A stretch of 17,309 bases of DNA from Albidovulum sp. (GCA_030837825.1 JAUQYB010000019.1:1-17309), one strand, 5' to 3'; positions 1 through 8,238 are shown, numbered from the stretch's first letter. The notes: a model not told the origin generated them from the sequence alone. Numbers and translations are program-made.

Positions 1-1419
1 GATCCCGAGCTTTTCGCAGAGCCGCGCGGCGTGAAGGGGTGCCGCGCCGCCGAAGGCCACCATGATGTTGTCCGAGATGTCCTTGCCGTTTTCCACCGCA
101 TGGACACGGGCGGCGTTCGCCATGTTTTCGTCCACCACCTCGCCGATCCCGAAGGCGGCCGATTGCGGCGACAGGCCCAGCCGGTCGCCGACATGGGCCG
201 CGATGGCAGTGGCGGCGAGCCGGGTCGACAGCCTGATGGCGCCGCCGGCGAAATTGTCGGGGTCGATCTTGCCGAGGATCAGGTCCGCATCGGTGATGGC
301 GGGCCGCTCGCCGCCACGCTGATACGAGGCCGGCCCCGGTTCAGAGGCGGTGCTTTCCGGTCCGGTCTGGATGCGCCCCATCGCGTCCACCCAGGCGATG
401 GACCCGCCGCCCGCGCCGATCTCGATCATCTCGATCACCGGAATCGAGATCGGCATCCCCGAGCCCTTGGCAAAGCGCGTCGTCCGCGCCACCTCGAAGC
501 TGCGGGCGGTCTTCGGGGCGAAATCCTCGATCAGGCAGATCTTGGCGGTGGTGCCGCCCATGTCATAGCTGACGACCTTTTCCAGCCCGAAACGCCGGGC
601 AACATCGGCGGCAAAGATCGCGCCCCCCGCCGGGCCGGATTCCACCAGCCGCACCGGAAATTCTGCCGCGGTTTCCACCGAAACCAGGCCGCCGCCCGAA
701 TGGATCATGAAGACCCGACAGGACGCGCCCCGGTCCTTCAGCCGCACCTGCAGCCGGTCGAGATAGCTGGCCATCTGCGGGCGGACATAGGCATTGGCGC
801 AGACGGTGTTGAACCGTTCGAACTCGCGCATCTGCGGCGAAACCTCGGACGAGATCGAGATCGGCAATTCGAGCTTTGCGGCGATGATCTCGCGCGCGCG
901 GACCTCATGGGCGGGATTGAGGTAGGAATGAATAAAGCCGATCGCCACCGCGCCATAGGCCCCCGCGGCAATGCGGTCGGCAATCGCGTTCAGCGCGGCC
1001 TCGTCGAGCGGGGCGAGTTCCTGCCCCTGCGCGCCGATCCGGCCGGCCACGGTGAAGCGGTCCTCGCGCGGCACCAGCGGCGTCGGCAGGGTCAGGTTCA
1101 GATCATACTGGTCGAAGCGACTTTCGGTCCGCATCTCGATGACATCGCGGAAGCCTTCGGTCGTGACGAAGGCGGTTCTCGCACCGCGGCGTTCGATCAG
1201 GGCATTGGTGGCCAGCGTCGTGCCGTGGATGACGATTTCCAGATCGCCATAGCCGATGCCGGCCTCGGCCAGCACGATGTCCATGCCATCCAGGATCGCC
1301 TGTTCGGGCGCGGCGTAGCTGGTCAGGACCTTGGTCGATGTGATCCTGCCCCGGCATTCCAGCGCGATGTCGGTGAAGGTGCCGCCGATGTCGGCCCCAA
1401 GTCGGATCGAGGAAGTCAT
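1..1419 (-). CDS. hyuA: Hydantoinase/oxoprolinase family protein, A subunit (HyuA-like), partial: C-terminus beyond the left edge
   Basis: The frame is open from an ATG at 1419 down to base 1, giving the first 473 residues of a protein whose family is usually near 690. The N-terminus carries the ASKHA-type ATP-binding signature LGADIGGTFTDIAL (about residues 8-21), followed by HGTTLATNAL, MIHSGGG and SYDMGGTTAK, all typical of HyuA/oxoprolinase A and acetone-carboxylase beta subunits. Members use ATP to open or activate a cyclic amide or a ketone, normally with a HyuB partner. That partner is expected just beyond the left edge but cannot be seen. The start codon overlaps the stop of the upstream ThDP-enzyme gene as ATGA (1416-1419), so the two are probably translationally coupled. 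The family is certain; the substrate (hydantoin, 5-oxoproline, ketone or other) cannot be read from the sequence. Confidence 0.93.
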   Translation of the reverse strand, partial: MTSSIRLGADIGGTFTDIALECRGRITSTKVLTSYAAPEQAILDGMDIVLAEAGIGYGDLEIVIHGTTLATNALIERRGARTAFVTTEGFRDVIEMRTESRFDQYDLNLTLPTPLVPREDRFTVAGRIGAQGQELAPLDEAALNAIADRIAAGAYGAVAIGFIHSYLNPAHEVRAREIIAAKLELPISISSEVSPQMREFERFNTVCANAYVRPQMASYLDRLQVRLKDRGASCRVFMIHSGGGLVSVETAAEFPVRLVESGPAGGAIFAADVARRFGLEKVVSYDMGGTTAKICLIEDFAPKTARSFEVARTTRFAKGSGMPISIPVIEMIEIGAGGGSIAWVDAMGRIQTGPESTASEPGPASYQRGGERPAITDADLILGKIDPDNFAGGAIRLSTRLAATAIAAHVGDRLGLSPQSAAFGIGEVVDENMANAARVHAVENGKDISDNIMVAFGGAAPLHAARLCEKLGI

Positions 1420-3083
1420 TCGGTTTCCTTTGCTTTCAGCGCGGCTGCGCGCATCTGCGACAGCGTCTGCCGCGGGGTCAGCGCTTCGGGCGAAATATCC
1501 AGGTCAAGCACCGCCCCGGTGCGCGAGGCGCGCGCCCGGGCGAAGGCGGCGGGGAAATCCGTCGTCCGTTCCACGCGTTCCGCATGCATCCCGTAGGCGC
1601 GCGCCAGCGCAACGAAATCGGGGTTCACCATCCCCGTGCCGGAGACCCGGGCGGGATACTGGCGTTCCTGATGCGCGCGGATGGTGCCGTAGATGCCGTT
1701 GTTCAGGAGAAGCACGATCGGCTGCGCGCCATATTGCAGCGCGGTGGCAAGTTCCTGGCAGTTCATCTGGAAATCGCCGTCACCGGCGAAGCAGACCACC
1801 ATGCGGTCGGGATCGGCGATCCTGGCAGCGACAGCGGCGGGCAGGCCATAGCCCATCGCCCCCGATTGCGGCGCCAGAAGCCGCGCCTTCGGCCCGAACT
1901 TGAAGAACTTGTTCGGCCAGACGGTGAAGTTGCCCGCACCGTTGGTCAGGATCGCATCCTCGGGCAGCACCTCGCGCAGATGCGCCGCGACGATCCCCAT
2001 GTCCACCGGCGAGGGTTGCGGCGGCAGGTCGAACCCCGCCTCCCAGGCCGCGCGAGCGTCCGCACGCCACCCGGCCCAGTTCCCCCTGACCGGGGCAAGG
2101 GCCGCGGCAAAGGCATTCGGCCCCGCCTGAATGCCAAGGGCGGGCTGGTAGACCTTGCCGATCTCGCGGTCCGAGGCGTGGACGTGGATCAACTTCTGCA
2201 CGGGCACGGGCACCGACATGAGCGTGTAGCCATCGGTCGTCATCTCGCCGAAGCGGGTGTTGATCGCGAGGATCGTGTCGGCGTCGCGGATCAGCGCCTT
2301 GACATGCGCCGACATGGCAACCCCCGCTTCGCCGGCATAGACGGGCGAGAAGTTGTCGAACTGGTCCTGATAGCGGAAGGCGGCGATTACCGGGATGTCC
2401 GACCGTTCGGCAAAATCCTGCAACGCCCGACGGCCCGCCCCGGTCCAGTTGCAGCCCCCCAGCAGGATCAGCGGGCGGGTCGAGGCCGCCAGCATCGCCC
2501 GCGCCTCCTCCAGCGCGGCTTGTGTCGGCGCGGGTTCGGCGATCCGGGCAGGCCCGGTCAGCGGCGCGGCCACGGTCAGGCTGGTCAGCATGTCTTCGGG
2601 CAAGGCGATGACCACCGGTCCGGGACGGCCGGTCAGCGCCGTCGCCCAGGCGCGGGCGAGGATTTCGGGGATTCGGTCGGCATCGTCGATCTCGACCGCC
2701 CATTTCGCCAGGGTGCCGAAGACCGCGCGGTAGTCGATTTCCTGAAACGCCTCGCGGCCTTTCATATCCGTGCCGACCTGCCCCACGAACAGGATCATCG
2801 GCGCGGAATCCTGCATCGCGGTATGCACCCCGATCGAAGCATTGGTGACACCGGGGCCGCGCGTGACCATGCACAAACCGGGCTGCCCCGTCAGCTTGCC
2901 CCAAGCGGCGGCCATGAACGCCGCGCCGCCTTCGTTGCGGCAGTTCACAAAATCAAGGCGGCCTTTGGTATCGTGCAGCGCGTCCAGCACCGCGAGGTAG
3001 CTTTCGCCCGGCACGCCGAATGCCCTGGTGGCGCCAAGCGCCACCAGACTGTCGACAAGCAGCCGTCCGCCATTGCGTTCCAT
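1416..3083 (-). CDS. Thiamine-diphosphate-dependent enzyme, acetolactate synthase-like large subunit
   Basis: This 555-residue protein has the three-domain layout of the acetolactate synthase/benzoylformate decarboxylase family. The N-terminal pyrimidine-binding domain shows FGVPGE (residues 22-27) and NEGGAAF, where Glu51 sits at the position of the catalytic glutamate that activates the cofactor. The C-terminal domain has the diphosphate-binding motif GDGDF (434-438) ending in NN at 461-462. Glyoxylate carboligase has valine in place of this glutamate, so despite the tartronate-semialdehyde genes nearby this is probably not a standard Gcl. The ATG at 3083 is the only in-frame choice near an AAGGGG ribosome site 8 bases upstream. 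It is the first gene of a pair with the HyuA-like gene. Whether transcription also reads through from the kinase gene is unknown. The exact reaction (2-oxo acid decarboxylation or carboligation) is not determined. Confidence 0.9.
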   Translation of the reverse strand: MERNGGRLLVDSLVALGATRAFGVPGESYLAVLDALHDTKGRLDFVNCRNEGGAAFMAAAWGKLTGQPGLCMVTRGPGVTNASIGVHTAMQDSAPMILFVGQVGTDMKGREAFQEIDYRAVFGTLAKWAVEIDDADRIPEILARAWATALTGRPGPVVIALPEDMLTSLTVAAPLTGPARIAEPAPTQAALEEARAMLAASTRPLILLGGCNWTGAGRRALQDFAERSDIPVIAAFRYQDQFDNFSPVYAGEAGVAMSAHVKALIRDADTILAINTRFGEMTTDGYTLMSVPVPVQKLIHVHASDREIGKVYQPALGIQAGPNAFAAALAPVRGNWAGWRADARAAWEAGFDLPPQPSPVDMGIVAAHLREVLPEDAILTNGAGNFTVWPNKFFKFGPKARLLAPQSGAMGYGLPAAVAARIADPDRMVVCFAGDGDFQMNCQELATALQYGAQPIVLLLNNGIYGTIRAHQERQYPARVSGTGMVNPDFVALARAYGMHAERVERTTDFPAAFARARASRTGAVLDLDISPEALTPRQTLSQMRAAALKAKETE

Positions 3084-3174
3084 CCATTCATCCCCTTCTT
3101 GTTCGCAGAGCGGGCCAGGGCGCGGGAAGTCCTGTTCGGCATAGTGGCAATCACCCGCGCGGCAGAAAACAAAC

Positions 3175-3192
3175 TTCGCCCAAAAATGCGAA
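3175..3192. promoter_or_regulatory. Inverted repeat TTCGC-N8-GCGAA in an AT-rich island upstream of the ThDP-enzyme gene
   Basis: The 255-base gap 3084-3338 holds no gene that I can support. Its most striking part is an AT-rich island at about 3165-3215 in otherwise very GC-rich DNA, with perfect 5-base arms (3175-3179 and 3188-3192) separated by 8 bases. It lies about 90-110 bases upstream of the ThDP-enzyme start. An operator or promoter region for the ThDP/HyuA pair is the simplest reading. Five-base arms can arise by chance, so confidence is low. Confidence 0.35.
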
Positions 3193-3338
3193 ACCTTTTC
3201 TTTGTAATGACAGCGTCCGAAACGTCGCCCGGCACAGGTGCGGGCGGTCCTGGCGGCGGGACGAAATCGATCGCCAGTCGCCCCGGGACCGATGCTTCGG
3301 CGGCTGCACGCTGCCGGCCCGGGGCCACGGTCGGCCGA

Positions 3339-4598
3339 TCACGCGATCAGGATGGCCCGGAAGTCGTTGACATTGGTGCCCGTCGGGCCGGGCGAGAAAA
3401 GATCGTCGAGCGCCGCGAAGGCGGTCCGGCTGTCATTGTCGGCCAGGCAGGCATCAATCCGAATGCCCCGGTCAAGGAGCCGCCCTGCCGTCCTGCCATC
3501 GGCAAAGGCGCCGGCGTTGTCGCCGCTGCCGTCTATCCCGTCGGTGTCCGCGGCAAGGGCATGGATGTGATCCTGCCCGGAAATCCGCGCGGCAAAAGCC
3601 AGAAGGAATTCCGTGTTGCGGCCCCCTGTGCCGGTGCCGCGCAGCGTGACCGAGGTTTCGCCACCCGACAGAAGCACCGCCGGCCGGCGAAAAGGCCGAT
3701 TGCGGCGGGCGACTTCCAGCGCCAGATCCGCATGGAACCTGCCGGCTTCGCGCGCCTCGCCCTCCAGACTGTCGGACAGGATGACGGCGTCGATCCCCAG
3801 ACGGCGGGACCGCGCCATCGCCGCTTCCAGCGAACGGCTGGCCGACGCAACCACCCGGACCTCGTCACGCGCGAACCCGGGGCAACCGGGGTCGGGCATC
3901 CGATCCGCCGCCATGTGGGCGCGTTGCGCCCCGGTAAGCGCGATCCGGTATCGGTCGGCGATGGCAAGCGCCTCGGCCGTGGAACCGCTGCGCGCGATCG
4001 TCGGGCCCGAGGCAACTTCGGAGGGTTCGTCGCCCGGCACATCGGAGACGATCAGGCTGACCACGCGCGCCGGATGCGCCAGCGCCGCCAGACGTCCCCC
4101 CTCGATCGTCGAGAAATGCCGGCGAAGCGTATTCATGGCCGAGATCGGCGCACCGGAAGCCAGCAGCGCCTTGTTCAGCGTGATCTCGTCCTCCAGCGTG
4201 AAGCCGGGTGGCGGCGCCGGCAGCAAGGCCGAACCGCCCCCGCAGATCAGGGCAATGACCAGATCATCGGCCGACAGACCGTGCACCAGCGACATCAGCC
4301 GCTCGGCCGCCTTCAGGCCCGCGCGATCCGGCACCGGGTGCGACGCCTCGATGACCTCGACATATCGGCAGGGCGCGCCGTGACCATAGCGGGTGACCAC
4401 CGCCCCTTCGAGCGGGCCCGGCCAGAGGGTTTCAAGCGCACGCGCCATCTGCGCCGCACCCTTGCCGGCGCCGATGACAATCGTCCGGCCGGAGGGGGCT
4501 TCGGGCAGATGGGCGCGAAGGCATTCGAGCGGATCCGCCGCCCGGACCGCGGCATCGAAGAGACCGGTCAGGAATTCTTTCGGATGCGGCTGCGGCAT
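3339..4598 (-). CDS. ttuD: Glycerate 2-kinase (TtuD/GckA type, MOFRL family)
   Basis: The 419-residue product matches the length and layout of the DUF4147-MOFRL glycerate kinases, often mislabelled hydroxypyruvate reductase. Visible motifs are [12 protein letters not shown] (about 41-52), ICGGGSALL (118-126) in the N-terminal domain, [16 protein letters not shown] (185-200), and in the C-terminal MOFRL domain [21 protein letters not shown] (starting at 310) and [16 protein letters not shown] (349-364). These enzymes phosphorylate D-glycerate with ATP to 2-phosphoglycerate, which enters lower glycolysis. The gene starts 3 bases after the stop of the aldolase gene, so the two form an operon. 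With the divergent tartronate semialdehyde reductase it completes conversion of the aldolase product to a central metabolite. Family and reaction are well supported; no residue looks missing. Confidence 0.93.
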   Translation of the reverse strand: MPQPHPKEFLTGLFDAAVRAADPLECLRAHLPEAPSGRTIVIGAGKGAAQMARALETLWPGPLEGAVVTRYGHGAPCRYVEVIEASHPVPDRAGLKAAERLMSLVHGLSADDLVIALICGGGSALLPAPPPGFTLEDEITLNKALLASGAPISAMNTLRRHFSTIEGGRLAALAHPARVVSLIVSDVPGDEPSEVASGPTIARSGSTAEALAIADRYRIALTGAQRAHMAADRMPDPGCPGFARDEVRVVASASRSLEAAMARSRRLGIDAVILSDSLEGEAREAGRFHADLALEVARRNRPFRRPAVLLSGGETSVTLRGTGTGGRNTEFLLAFAARISGQDHIHALAADTDGIDGSGDNAGAFADGRTAGRLLDRGIRIDACLADNDSRTAFAALDDLFSPGPTGTNVNDFRAILIA

Positions 4599-4601
4599 GG
4601 A

Positions 4602-5372
4602 TCAGCGCGGCTTGAATCGCGCGACCAGATCGTCCGACCCGCGCGCCAGCAGACCAAGGTCCGATCCGACGGCGACCATCGTGAAGCCGGCCTTCAGATA
4701 GCGCTCGGCGTCGGCCTGCTGTGGTGCCAGGATTCCCGCCGCCTTGCCCTGCGACCGGGCCGCCTTCAGCACCTGGGCAATGGAAGCCTGAACCTGCGGG
4801 GCCGAGGGATTGCCCATCGCCCCCATGTTGGTCGAAAGATCGCCCGGCCCGACGAAGAGCGCATCCACGCCCGGCACCGCCGCGATGGCGGCGGCATTGG
4901 CAACACCTGTCTCGCATTCGACCTGCACCGCCAGAAGCTGCTGTTCGCGGGCGGTGGCGTGGTAGTTCCTGATCCTGCCAAAAGCGTTGGCGCGGTGGCC
5001 GACCGAAAAGCCGCGAAAACCGCCCGGCGCATAGGTCATGGCGGCAACGATCGTCCTTGCCTGATCGGCGGTGCGCACGTTCGGCACCATCAGGCTGCGC
5101 GCGCCGCCATCCATTATCTGCTTGATCAGATTGGGATCGTCCGACGGGAGACGGACCGCCGGCTCGCAGGTCGGATAGGCGCCCGCGGCCTGCAACTGGG
5201 CGACGATGCTGCGCAGGTCGTTCGGGCTGTGCTCGCCGTCGATCAGGAGCCAGTCGGCCCCCGATCCCGCGATGACCTCGGTGGTGAGCGGGGTCGCGAG
5301 CGAGCACCAGACACCGATGGCCGGGGTGCCGGCAGCCAACGCCCGTTTCAGCCCATTGACTCGCTCCAGCAT
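4602..5372 (-). CDS. garL: HpcH/HpaI family class II aldolase, probably 2-dehydro-3-deoxyglucarate (GarL-like) aldolase
   Basis: The 256-residue protein is the size of GarL/RhmA/HpaI aldolases. It shows the active-site segments LLIDGEHSPND (Asp45, Glu47, His48), GARSLMVPNVRT (90-101), and the metal ligands Glu153 in VQVECETG and Asp178 in FVGPGDLS. These enzymes use a divalent metal to split 2-keto-3-deoxy acids into pyruvate and an aldehyde. Beside a tartronate semialdehyde reductase and a glycerate kinase, the expected aldehyde is tartronate semialdehyde, from keto-deoxyglucarate. Close relatives act on rhamnonate or hydroxy-oxo-heptanedioate, so the substrate is inferred from neighbours. 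I chose the ATG at 5372 because a GAGGGGG ribosome site lies just upstream; an in-frame TTG at 5387 would add five residues that include that site. It is the first gene of the operon. Confidence 0.88.
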   Translation of the reverse strand: MLERVNGLKRALAAGTPAIGVWCSLATPLTTEVIAGSGADWLLIDGEHSPNDLRSIVAQLQAAGAYPTCEPAVRLPSDDPNLIKQIMDGGARSLMVPNVRTADQARTIVAAMTYAPGGFRGFSVGHRANAFGRIRNYHATAREQQLLAVQVECETGVANAAAIAAVPGVDALFVGPGDLSTNMGAMGNPSAPQVQASIAQVLKAARSQGKAAGILAPQQADAERYLKAGFTMVAVGSDLGLLARGSDDLVARFKPR

Positions 5373-5393
5373 GATCGTCCCCCTCAAGGTATC

Positions 5394-5421
5394 TTGTCAG
5401 TTGTCATACATCGTATAAGTT
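5394..5421 (+). promoter_or_regulatory. Candidate promoter for the tartronate semialdehyde reductase gene
   Basis: TTGTCA occurs twice in tandem (5394-5399 and 5401-5406). The first copy lies 16 bases before TAAGTT (5416-5421), a plausible though weak -35/-10 pair pointing toward the reductase ATG at 5455. It is interleaved with the oppositely directed aldolase promoter, so one regulator could control both. Confidence 0.35.
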
Positions 5422-5431
5422 AGGCGGGCAA
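5403..5431 (-). promoter_or_regulatory. Candidate sigma-70 promoter for the aldolase-kinase operon
   Basis: On the minus strand, TTGCCC (5431-5426) and TATGAC (5408-5403) are separated by exactly 17 bases, the ideal spacing. Transcription would begin near 5396, giving a leader of about 25 bases before the aldolase ATG at 5372. It is predicted by eye only. Confidence 0.45.
5406..5416. promoter_or_regulatory. Operator-like palindrome ATAC-ATC-GTAT between divergent sugar-acid genes
   Basis: Perfect 4-base arms with a 3-base centre lie between the -35 and -10 of the predicted aldolase promoter. The wider segment TTGTCATACATCGTATAAG (5401-5419) resembles the A/T-flanked short palindromes bound by FadR-subfamily GntR regulators. 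No such regulator is encoded in the window; the nearby LysR gene at 6315-7256 is another candidate. The site is short, so it is suggestive rather than firm. Confidence 0.35.
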
Positions 5432-5454
5432 GCGAAACGAACCGGAGGCAGGAC

Positions 5455-6336
5455 ATGCAGATCGGCTTCATCGGACTGGGGGTCATGGGTGCACCGATGG
5501 CCGGGCATCTGGCGGCTGCCGGTCACAGCATTTTCACCACGCTCAACCGTTCACCCCTGCCCGAAGACCTGGCCGCCGAGGTGCTTCCCAACGCCGCCGC
5601 CGTCGCGGCGAAGTCCGAGGTGGTGATCCTGATGCTTCCCGACACGCCGGACGTGGAGCGGGTTCTGCTGGGTGCCGGGGGCGTGGTATCGGCGCTTCGT
5701 CCCGACACGCTGGTGATCGACATGAGCACGATCAGCCCGATCGAGACCCGGCGCTTTGCCGAAGCCACCCGGGCCGCTGGTGGCGGCTATCTGGATGCGC
5801 CGGTGTCGGGCGGTCAGGTCGGGGCACGGAATGCCGGCCTGACGATCATGGTCGGCGGTCATCCCGACGATTTCGACCGTGCGCTGCCGCTGTTTCGGCT
5901 GATGGGCAAGAACATCACCCTGGTGGGCGAGCGGAACGGGGCGGGCCAGACCTGCAAGCTGGCCAACCAGATCATCGTCGCGCTGAACATCGAGGCGATT
6001 GCCGAGGCGCTGGTCTTCGCCAGCAAGGCAGGCTGCGATCCGGCGAAGGTGCGCAGCGCGCTGATGGGTGGCTTTGCCGCCAGCCGCATCCTGGAGGTTC
6101 ACGGCGAGCGGATGATCGCCCGAACCTTCGAGCCGGGATTCCGCATCCGCCTGCACCAGAAGGATCTGGCGCTGGCCCTTTCCAGTGCCCGCAGCCTCGG
6201 CGTCACCCTCCCGAACACCGCCACCGCTCAGGAACTGATGAACGGCTGCGCCGCCCGCGGGCTGGAGGAGGCCGACCACTCCGCCCTCGTCCACGCGCTG
6301 GAGGTGATGTCCAATCACAGCCTGTCCGGCGCCTGA
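5455..6336 (+). CDS. garR: 2-hydroxy-3-oxopropionate (tartronate semialdehyde) reductase
   Basis: The 293-residue product is a full-length beta-hydroxyacid dehydrogenase. It starts with the dinucleotide-binding motif GFIGLGVMGAPMA (4-16), has the substrate-binding DAPVSGG (114-120), and carries the catalytic lysine Lys168 in GAGQTCKLANQ. It reduces tartronate semialdehyde to D-glycerate with NAD(P)H in the cytoplasm. A good GGAGG ribosome site lies 7 bases before the ATG. The gene is divergent from the aldolase-kinase operon across 82 bases, which together supply its substrate and consume its product. Its last 22 bases overlap the end of the convergent LysR gene. GarR and GlxR differ mainly in pathway context; the aldolase neighbour favours GarR, since no clear glyoxylate carboligase is present. 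Confidence 0.92.
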   Translation: MQIGFIGLGVMGAPMAGHLAAAGHSIFTTLNRSPLPEDLAAEVLPNAAAVAAKSEVVILMLPDTPDVERVLLGAGGVVSALRPDTLVIDMSTISPIETRRFAEATRAAGGGYLDAPVSGGQVGARNAGLTIMVGGHPDDFDRALPLFRLMGKNITLVGERNGAGQTCKLANQIIVALNIEAIAEALVFASKAGCDPAKVRSALMGGFAASRILEVHGERMIARTFEPGFRIRLHQKDLALALSSARSLGVTLPNTATAQELMNGCAARGLEEADHSALVHALEVMSNHSLSGA

Positions 6337-7256
6337 GCCTCCTGCCAGTCCTGCTCCAGCAGCCAGCGATGCAGGGCAGCGACATGCTTGGCCCTGAGCC
6401 TCGTCTTCGTGGTGATCAGGTAGAAGCCCGGCACGTTTTCGGGCGGCATGCCGTCAAGAACGTTGCTGCCAAGCGGTGCCACCAGCTTGCCCGAGGCAAT
6501 ATCCTCTTGCGCGTCGAGCGCCGAGATCAGGCCAACGCCGAGCCCCTGATAGGTCGCCCGCCGCATGGTGGCCGCGTCGTCGAAGGTGAGGCTCCGGTCA
6601 AGCTGGGGCGCATCCACACCGAGAAATCGCAGGATGTCCGGCCAGAGCCGCTTTGACCGGGCGGGCTGCAGGAGATTGAACTGCAGAATGTCGGCAGGCC
6701 GCGTAAGCCGCTCTGCCATCTCGGGTCGGCAGCAGATGATCTTGGGATCGCGCATCAGAAGGTGGCTTTGCACATCCTTGCGTTCGCCATAGCCCCATTG
6801 CACCGCAACGTCGATCTGGTCGCGCTCCAGGTCCACGAGGTCGATCATCGTCGTCAATCCGATCTCGGCATCGGGAACGGCGCTGCGGAACTCGCCCAGC
6901 CGGGGCATCAGATACCTTGTGCCGAAGTAGGGGCTGACGTTCAGGTTGATGCGATCCCGCTCGCGCGGGCCGGTCACGCGACGGATGCCCTCTTCGAATT
7001 CCTCGAAGCCTGCATTGACATAGTGCGACAGCGTGATCGCCTTTTCCGTCAGGCGAATCCCGCGCCCCTCGCGCTCCATCAGCACGATGCCGAGGGCATC
7101 CTCCAGCAACCTGATCTGCTGCCCGACCGCCTGCGGCGAGACATAGAGCTCTTCCGCCGCTTCGCGCAGCGACCGATGGCGGACCACCGCATGGAACACG
7201 CGCAGCGAATTGAGGGGGGGCAGCCGGAAACGATCCGCCATGTTCCACGCTTTCAC
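6315..7256 (-). CDS. LysR-family transcriptional regulator (GcvA-like)
   Basis: The 313-residue protein has an N-terminal winged helix-turn-helix (about 14-73; FHAVVRHRSLREAAEELYVS followed by PQAVGQQIRLLED) and a LysR substrate-binding domain beginning near residue 100 (INLNVSPYFGTRYLMPRL). The domain signature and PPLNSLRVF opening resemble the GcvA/AmpR branch. I kept the GTG start at 7256 because AAGGA lies 5 bases upstream; an in-frame ATG at 7241 has no comparable ribosome site. It is convergent with the tartronate semialdehyde reductase and overlaps its end by 22 bases, so it may regulate the sugar-acid cluster. The effector is unknown. It lies 61 bases downstream of another LysR gene on the same strand and may be partly co-transcribed with it. 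Confidence 0.93.
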   Translation of the reverse strand: MKAWNMADRFRLPPLNSLRVFHAVVRHRSLREAAEELYVSPQAVGQQIRLLEDALGIVLMEREGRGIRLTEKAITLSHYVNAGFEEFEEGIRRVTGPRERDRINLNVSPYFGTRYLMPRLGEFRSAVPDAEIGLTTMIDLVDLERDQIDVAVQWGYGERKDVQSHLLMRDPKIICCRPEMAERLTRPADILQFNLLQPARSKRLWPDILRFLGVDAPQLDRSLTFDDAATMRRATYQGLGVGLISALDAQEDIASGKLVAPLGSNVLDGMPPENVPGFYLITTKTRLRAKHVAALHRWLLEQDWQEAQAPDRL

Positions 7257-7317
7257 GAGTTCCTTCGCGGAGGCAGCCTAGCATCCCGCGGACCCTCTGG
7301 AAAATGCAACTTTCCTG

Positions 7318-8238
7318 TCAGCGAACCATGCGCCCGGCCGCCGCCATCAGGGCATCGACCAAGGCCCGCGCCGGGGCCGACAGCCGCCGTCGGACGGGGG
7401 CCAGAAGATACAGCACCCGCCACAGGTCGAGGTCGTGCAGCCGCACAAAGCGCAGCGACGGATCGCCGAACACCATCAAGGCGTTGCGTGGCAGAAGGGC
7501 GACGCCGAGGCCGGCCCGGACCATGCAGAGCTGCGCAACCGTCGAATGCGCCTCGATTGCGCCATTGCGCAGCGCGGCGGGCACCGCCTGACAGGTGGCT
7601 AGCAAGTGCTGCGTTCCTGTCCCCGGATCAAGGACGATCACTTCGGCGGGATCGATTTCATCCAAACCTGCGCTTTCCCGTTCCGCCAGCCGGTGCCCGA
7701 CCGGACAGGCAAGGCCGAACGGATCGCGCAGAATCTCGGTCTGGCGCAGATCGTCCGAGTGCAGCGCACGACCCGCCACGGCGATGTCCAGATCGCCCTC
7801 GACGACGCCGCGCGCCAGATGTTCGGCGATGTCGTCATGCACGCGGAGGCGCAAGCCGGGGTGCGAGCGCCGCATCTGGCCAAGAACCGGCGCGACAAGT
7901 CCGGAAATTGCCGAAGGTGTGCAGCCGATGGTCAGGAGCCCCTGCGCGGCGTCGCCCCCGGTCCGAAGACGCAGAAGCGCCCGATCGAGCCCTTCGATCA
8001 GGGGCGCCGTTTCTTGAAGAAAGGTCAGCGCCAGCGCCGTCGGGGCGGGCGGCCGCTGCGACCGGTCGAACAGGGGACCGCCCGCCTCCGTCTCGAACTG
8101 GCGGATGGTCTCTGTCAGGGCCGAGGGCACCACCCCCATCTCCTGCGCGGCACGGGCAAAGGTGCCGTGGGTCCGGATCGCATGAAGCGCGCGGATATGG
8201 CGAAGATTGATGTTCACGAAAATCGCACTCAGGTTCAT
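7318..8238 (-). CDS. LysR-family transcriptional regulator, divergent from the ydiJ-like gene
   Basis: This 306-residue LysR protein has the helix-turn-helix at about residues 12-70 (LRHIRALHAIRTHGTFARAA, then VVPSALTETIRQFE) and an effector domain from about residue 95 (GLLTIGCTPSAISGLVAPVL). Its divergent orientation from the FAD/Fe-S dehydrogenase, 61 bases away, is the classic LysR arrangement, so it probably controls that gene and itself. The start is uncertain. The ATG at 8238 has GGAACTTG upstream, but those bases are also the left arm of the operator-like palindrome 8239-8261. An in-frame GTG at 8217 would leave the palindrome in an untranslated position and begin VNINLRHI, a typical LysR opening. 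Confidence 0.92.
   Translation of the reverse strand: MNLSAIFVNINLRHIRALHAIRTHGTFARAAQEMGVVPSALTETIRQFETEAGGPLFDRSQRPPAPTALALTFLQETAPLIEGLDRALLRLRTGGDAAQGLLTIGCTPSAISGLVAPVLGQMRRSHPGLRLRVHDDIAEHLARGVVEGDLDIAVAGRALHSDDLRQTEILRDPFGLACPVGHRLAERESAGLDEIDPAEVIVLDPGTGTQHLLATCQAVPAALRNGAIEAHSTVAQLCMVRAGLGVALLPRNALMVFGDPSLRFVRLHDLDLWRVLYLLAPVRRRLSAPARALVDALMAAAGRMVR

Noticed and set aside
31..1596. A plus-strand open frame of about 520 codons at the left edge
   Set aside because: It is antisense to the HyuA-like gene, whose motifs are unmistakable on the minus strand.
1416..3083. Calling the ThDP enzyme glyoxylate carboligase from its neighbourhood
   Set aside because: Glyoxylate carboligase characteristically has valine where this protein has Glu51, and overall motifs are nearer to generic acetolactate-synthase-like proteins.
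1584..5423. A 3.8-kb open frame on the plus strand across four minus-strand genes
   Set aside because: The minus strand here encodes clear families with motifs and ribosome sites. The plus-strand frame translates to low-complexity Arg/Gly/His-rich sequence with no domain, and even crosses an intergenic gap. It is a by-product of GC-rich third codon positions.
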